A DNA stretch of 6,407 nt from Planctomycetaceae bacterium (GTDB lineage Bacteria; Planctomycetota; Planctomycetia; Pirellulales; Thermoguttaceae). The stretch is taken from assembly GCA_031259095.1 (NCBI GenBank), contig JAIRLW010000029.1:1-6407 (forward strand). The letters run 5' to 3'. The translations under genes and the position numbers were made by a program. The notes under the pieces are model-generated. The model did not search any database. It saw only the letters and a list, made by a program, of their open reading frames with translations, and was not told the origin of the DNA. Position 1 is the first letter of the stretch, and the number at the start of each line of letters is the position of its first letter. Positions 6,287-6,407 of the stretch are shown here, in pieces.

Positions 6287-6358
6287 ATGAAAAATACAAA
6301 ATGCCGACGTAAACGTCAAAATTCCCATTGTTCTGTTCGCAAAAAACGTATCCAATAA
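6287..6358 (+). CDS. Very basic 23-residue peptide, possibly an interrupted longer gene
   Basis: The frame starts at an ATG with GAGG (6277-6280) six bases upstream, the best ribosome binding site in the window, and a possible extended -10 at 6227-6235. The peptide, MKNTKCRRKRQNSHCSVRKK followed by RIQ, has ten Lys/Arg and one His among 23 residues plus two cysteines, so it would be expected to bind nucleic acid. After the TAA (6356-6358) the same frame stays open to the window end (16 more codons) with the same character, including HCRRKQRQQKFKQC. The segments KCRRKRQ and HCRRKQRQQ look like two copies of one unit, and the codon before and after the stop is CAA, so one C-to-T change could have made the stop. 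It may be a short gene, a pseudogene, or a leader peptide. I do not recognise the family; it is only loosely like small basic ribosomal proteins. Confidence 0.4.
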   Translation: MKNTKCRRKRQNSHCSVRKKRIQ

Positions 6359-6407
6359 CAAGGTCATTGTCGCCGTAAACAACGTCAACAGAAATTCAAA
6401 CAATGCC

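Noticed and set aside
6287..6407. Ribosomal protein bL34 or bL36, or a COX24-like protein
   Set aside because: Only the basic composition agrees; the conserved residue patterns of these families are not present.

Overview
The window reads as an ordinary chromosomal housekeeping segment from a low-to-moderate GC bacterium, most likely a member of Planctomycetota (gut- or anaerobe-type Pirellulales would fit). The main support is the argininosuccinate synthase, whose sequence (for example the stretch with YSSDEN and LHISYEAG, and the VYEAPGMTILYHAHR region) resembles from memory the planctomycete form of the enzyme. A DUF4416 protein and a TlpA-type thioredoxin with a long helical N-terminal half also suit that group. 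This assignment is a recollection of families and was not computed.

Layout. Bases 1-399 are non-coding and hold a dispersed 15-base repeat, a 172-base element with 27-base inverted ends and a perfect tandem 14-base duplication. argG (400-1617, +) follows. It converges, across only 39 bases, on a minus-strand run of three genes: recQ (3984-1657), a DUF4416 gene (4566-4018) and a secreted TlpA-like thioredoxin gene (5951-4725). DUF4416 and recQ are 33 bases apart and are probably co-transcribed. The TlpA gene lies 158 bases further upstream and may have its own transcript. Bases 5952-6286 are non-coding and contain two copies of the same dispersed repeat, 129 bases apart, flanking GC-rich hairpins. 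The right edge holds a tiny, very basic reading frame with a good ribosome binding site, an in-frame TAA, and coding-like sequence continuing in the same frame to the window end.

Functionally the genes are independent: arginine biosynthesis (ArgG), DNA repair and recombination (RecQ), a conserved protein of unknown role (DUF4416), and thiol-disulfide exchange outside the cytoplasm (TlpA-like). I see no defence system, CRISPR array, integrase, transposase, tRNA or rRNA gene. The features most worth a second look are the repeat and hairpin families at both ends and the interrupted basic mini-ORF at 6287-6407.
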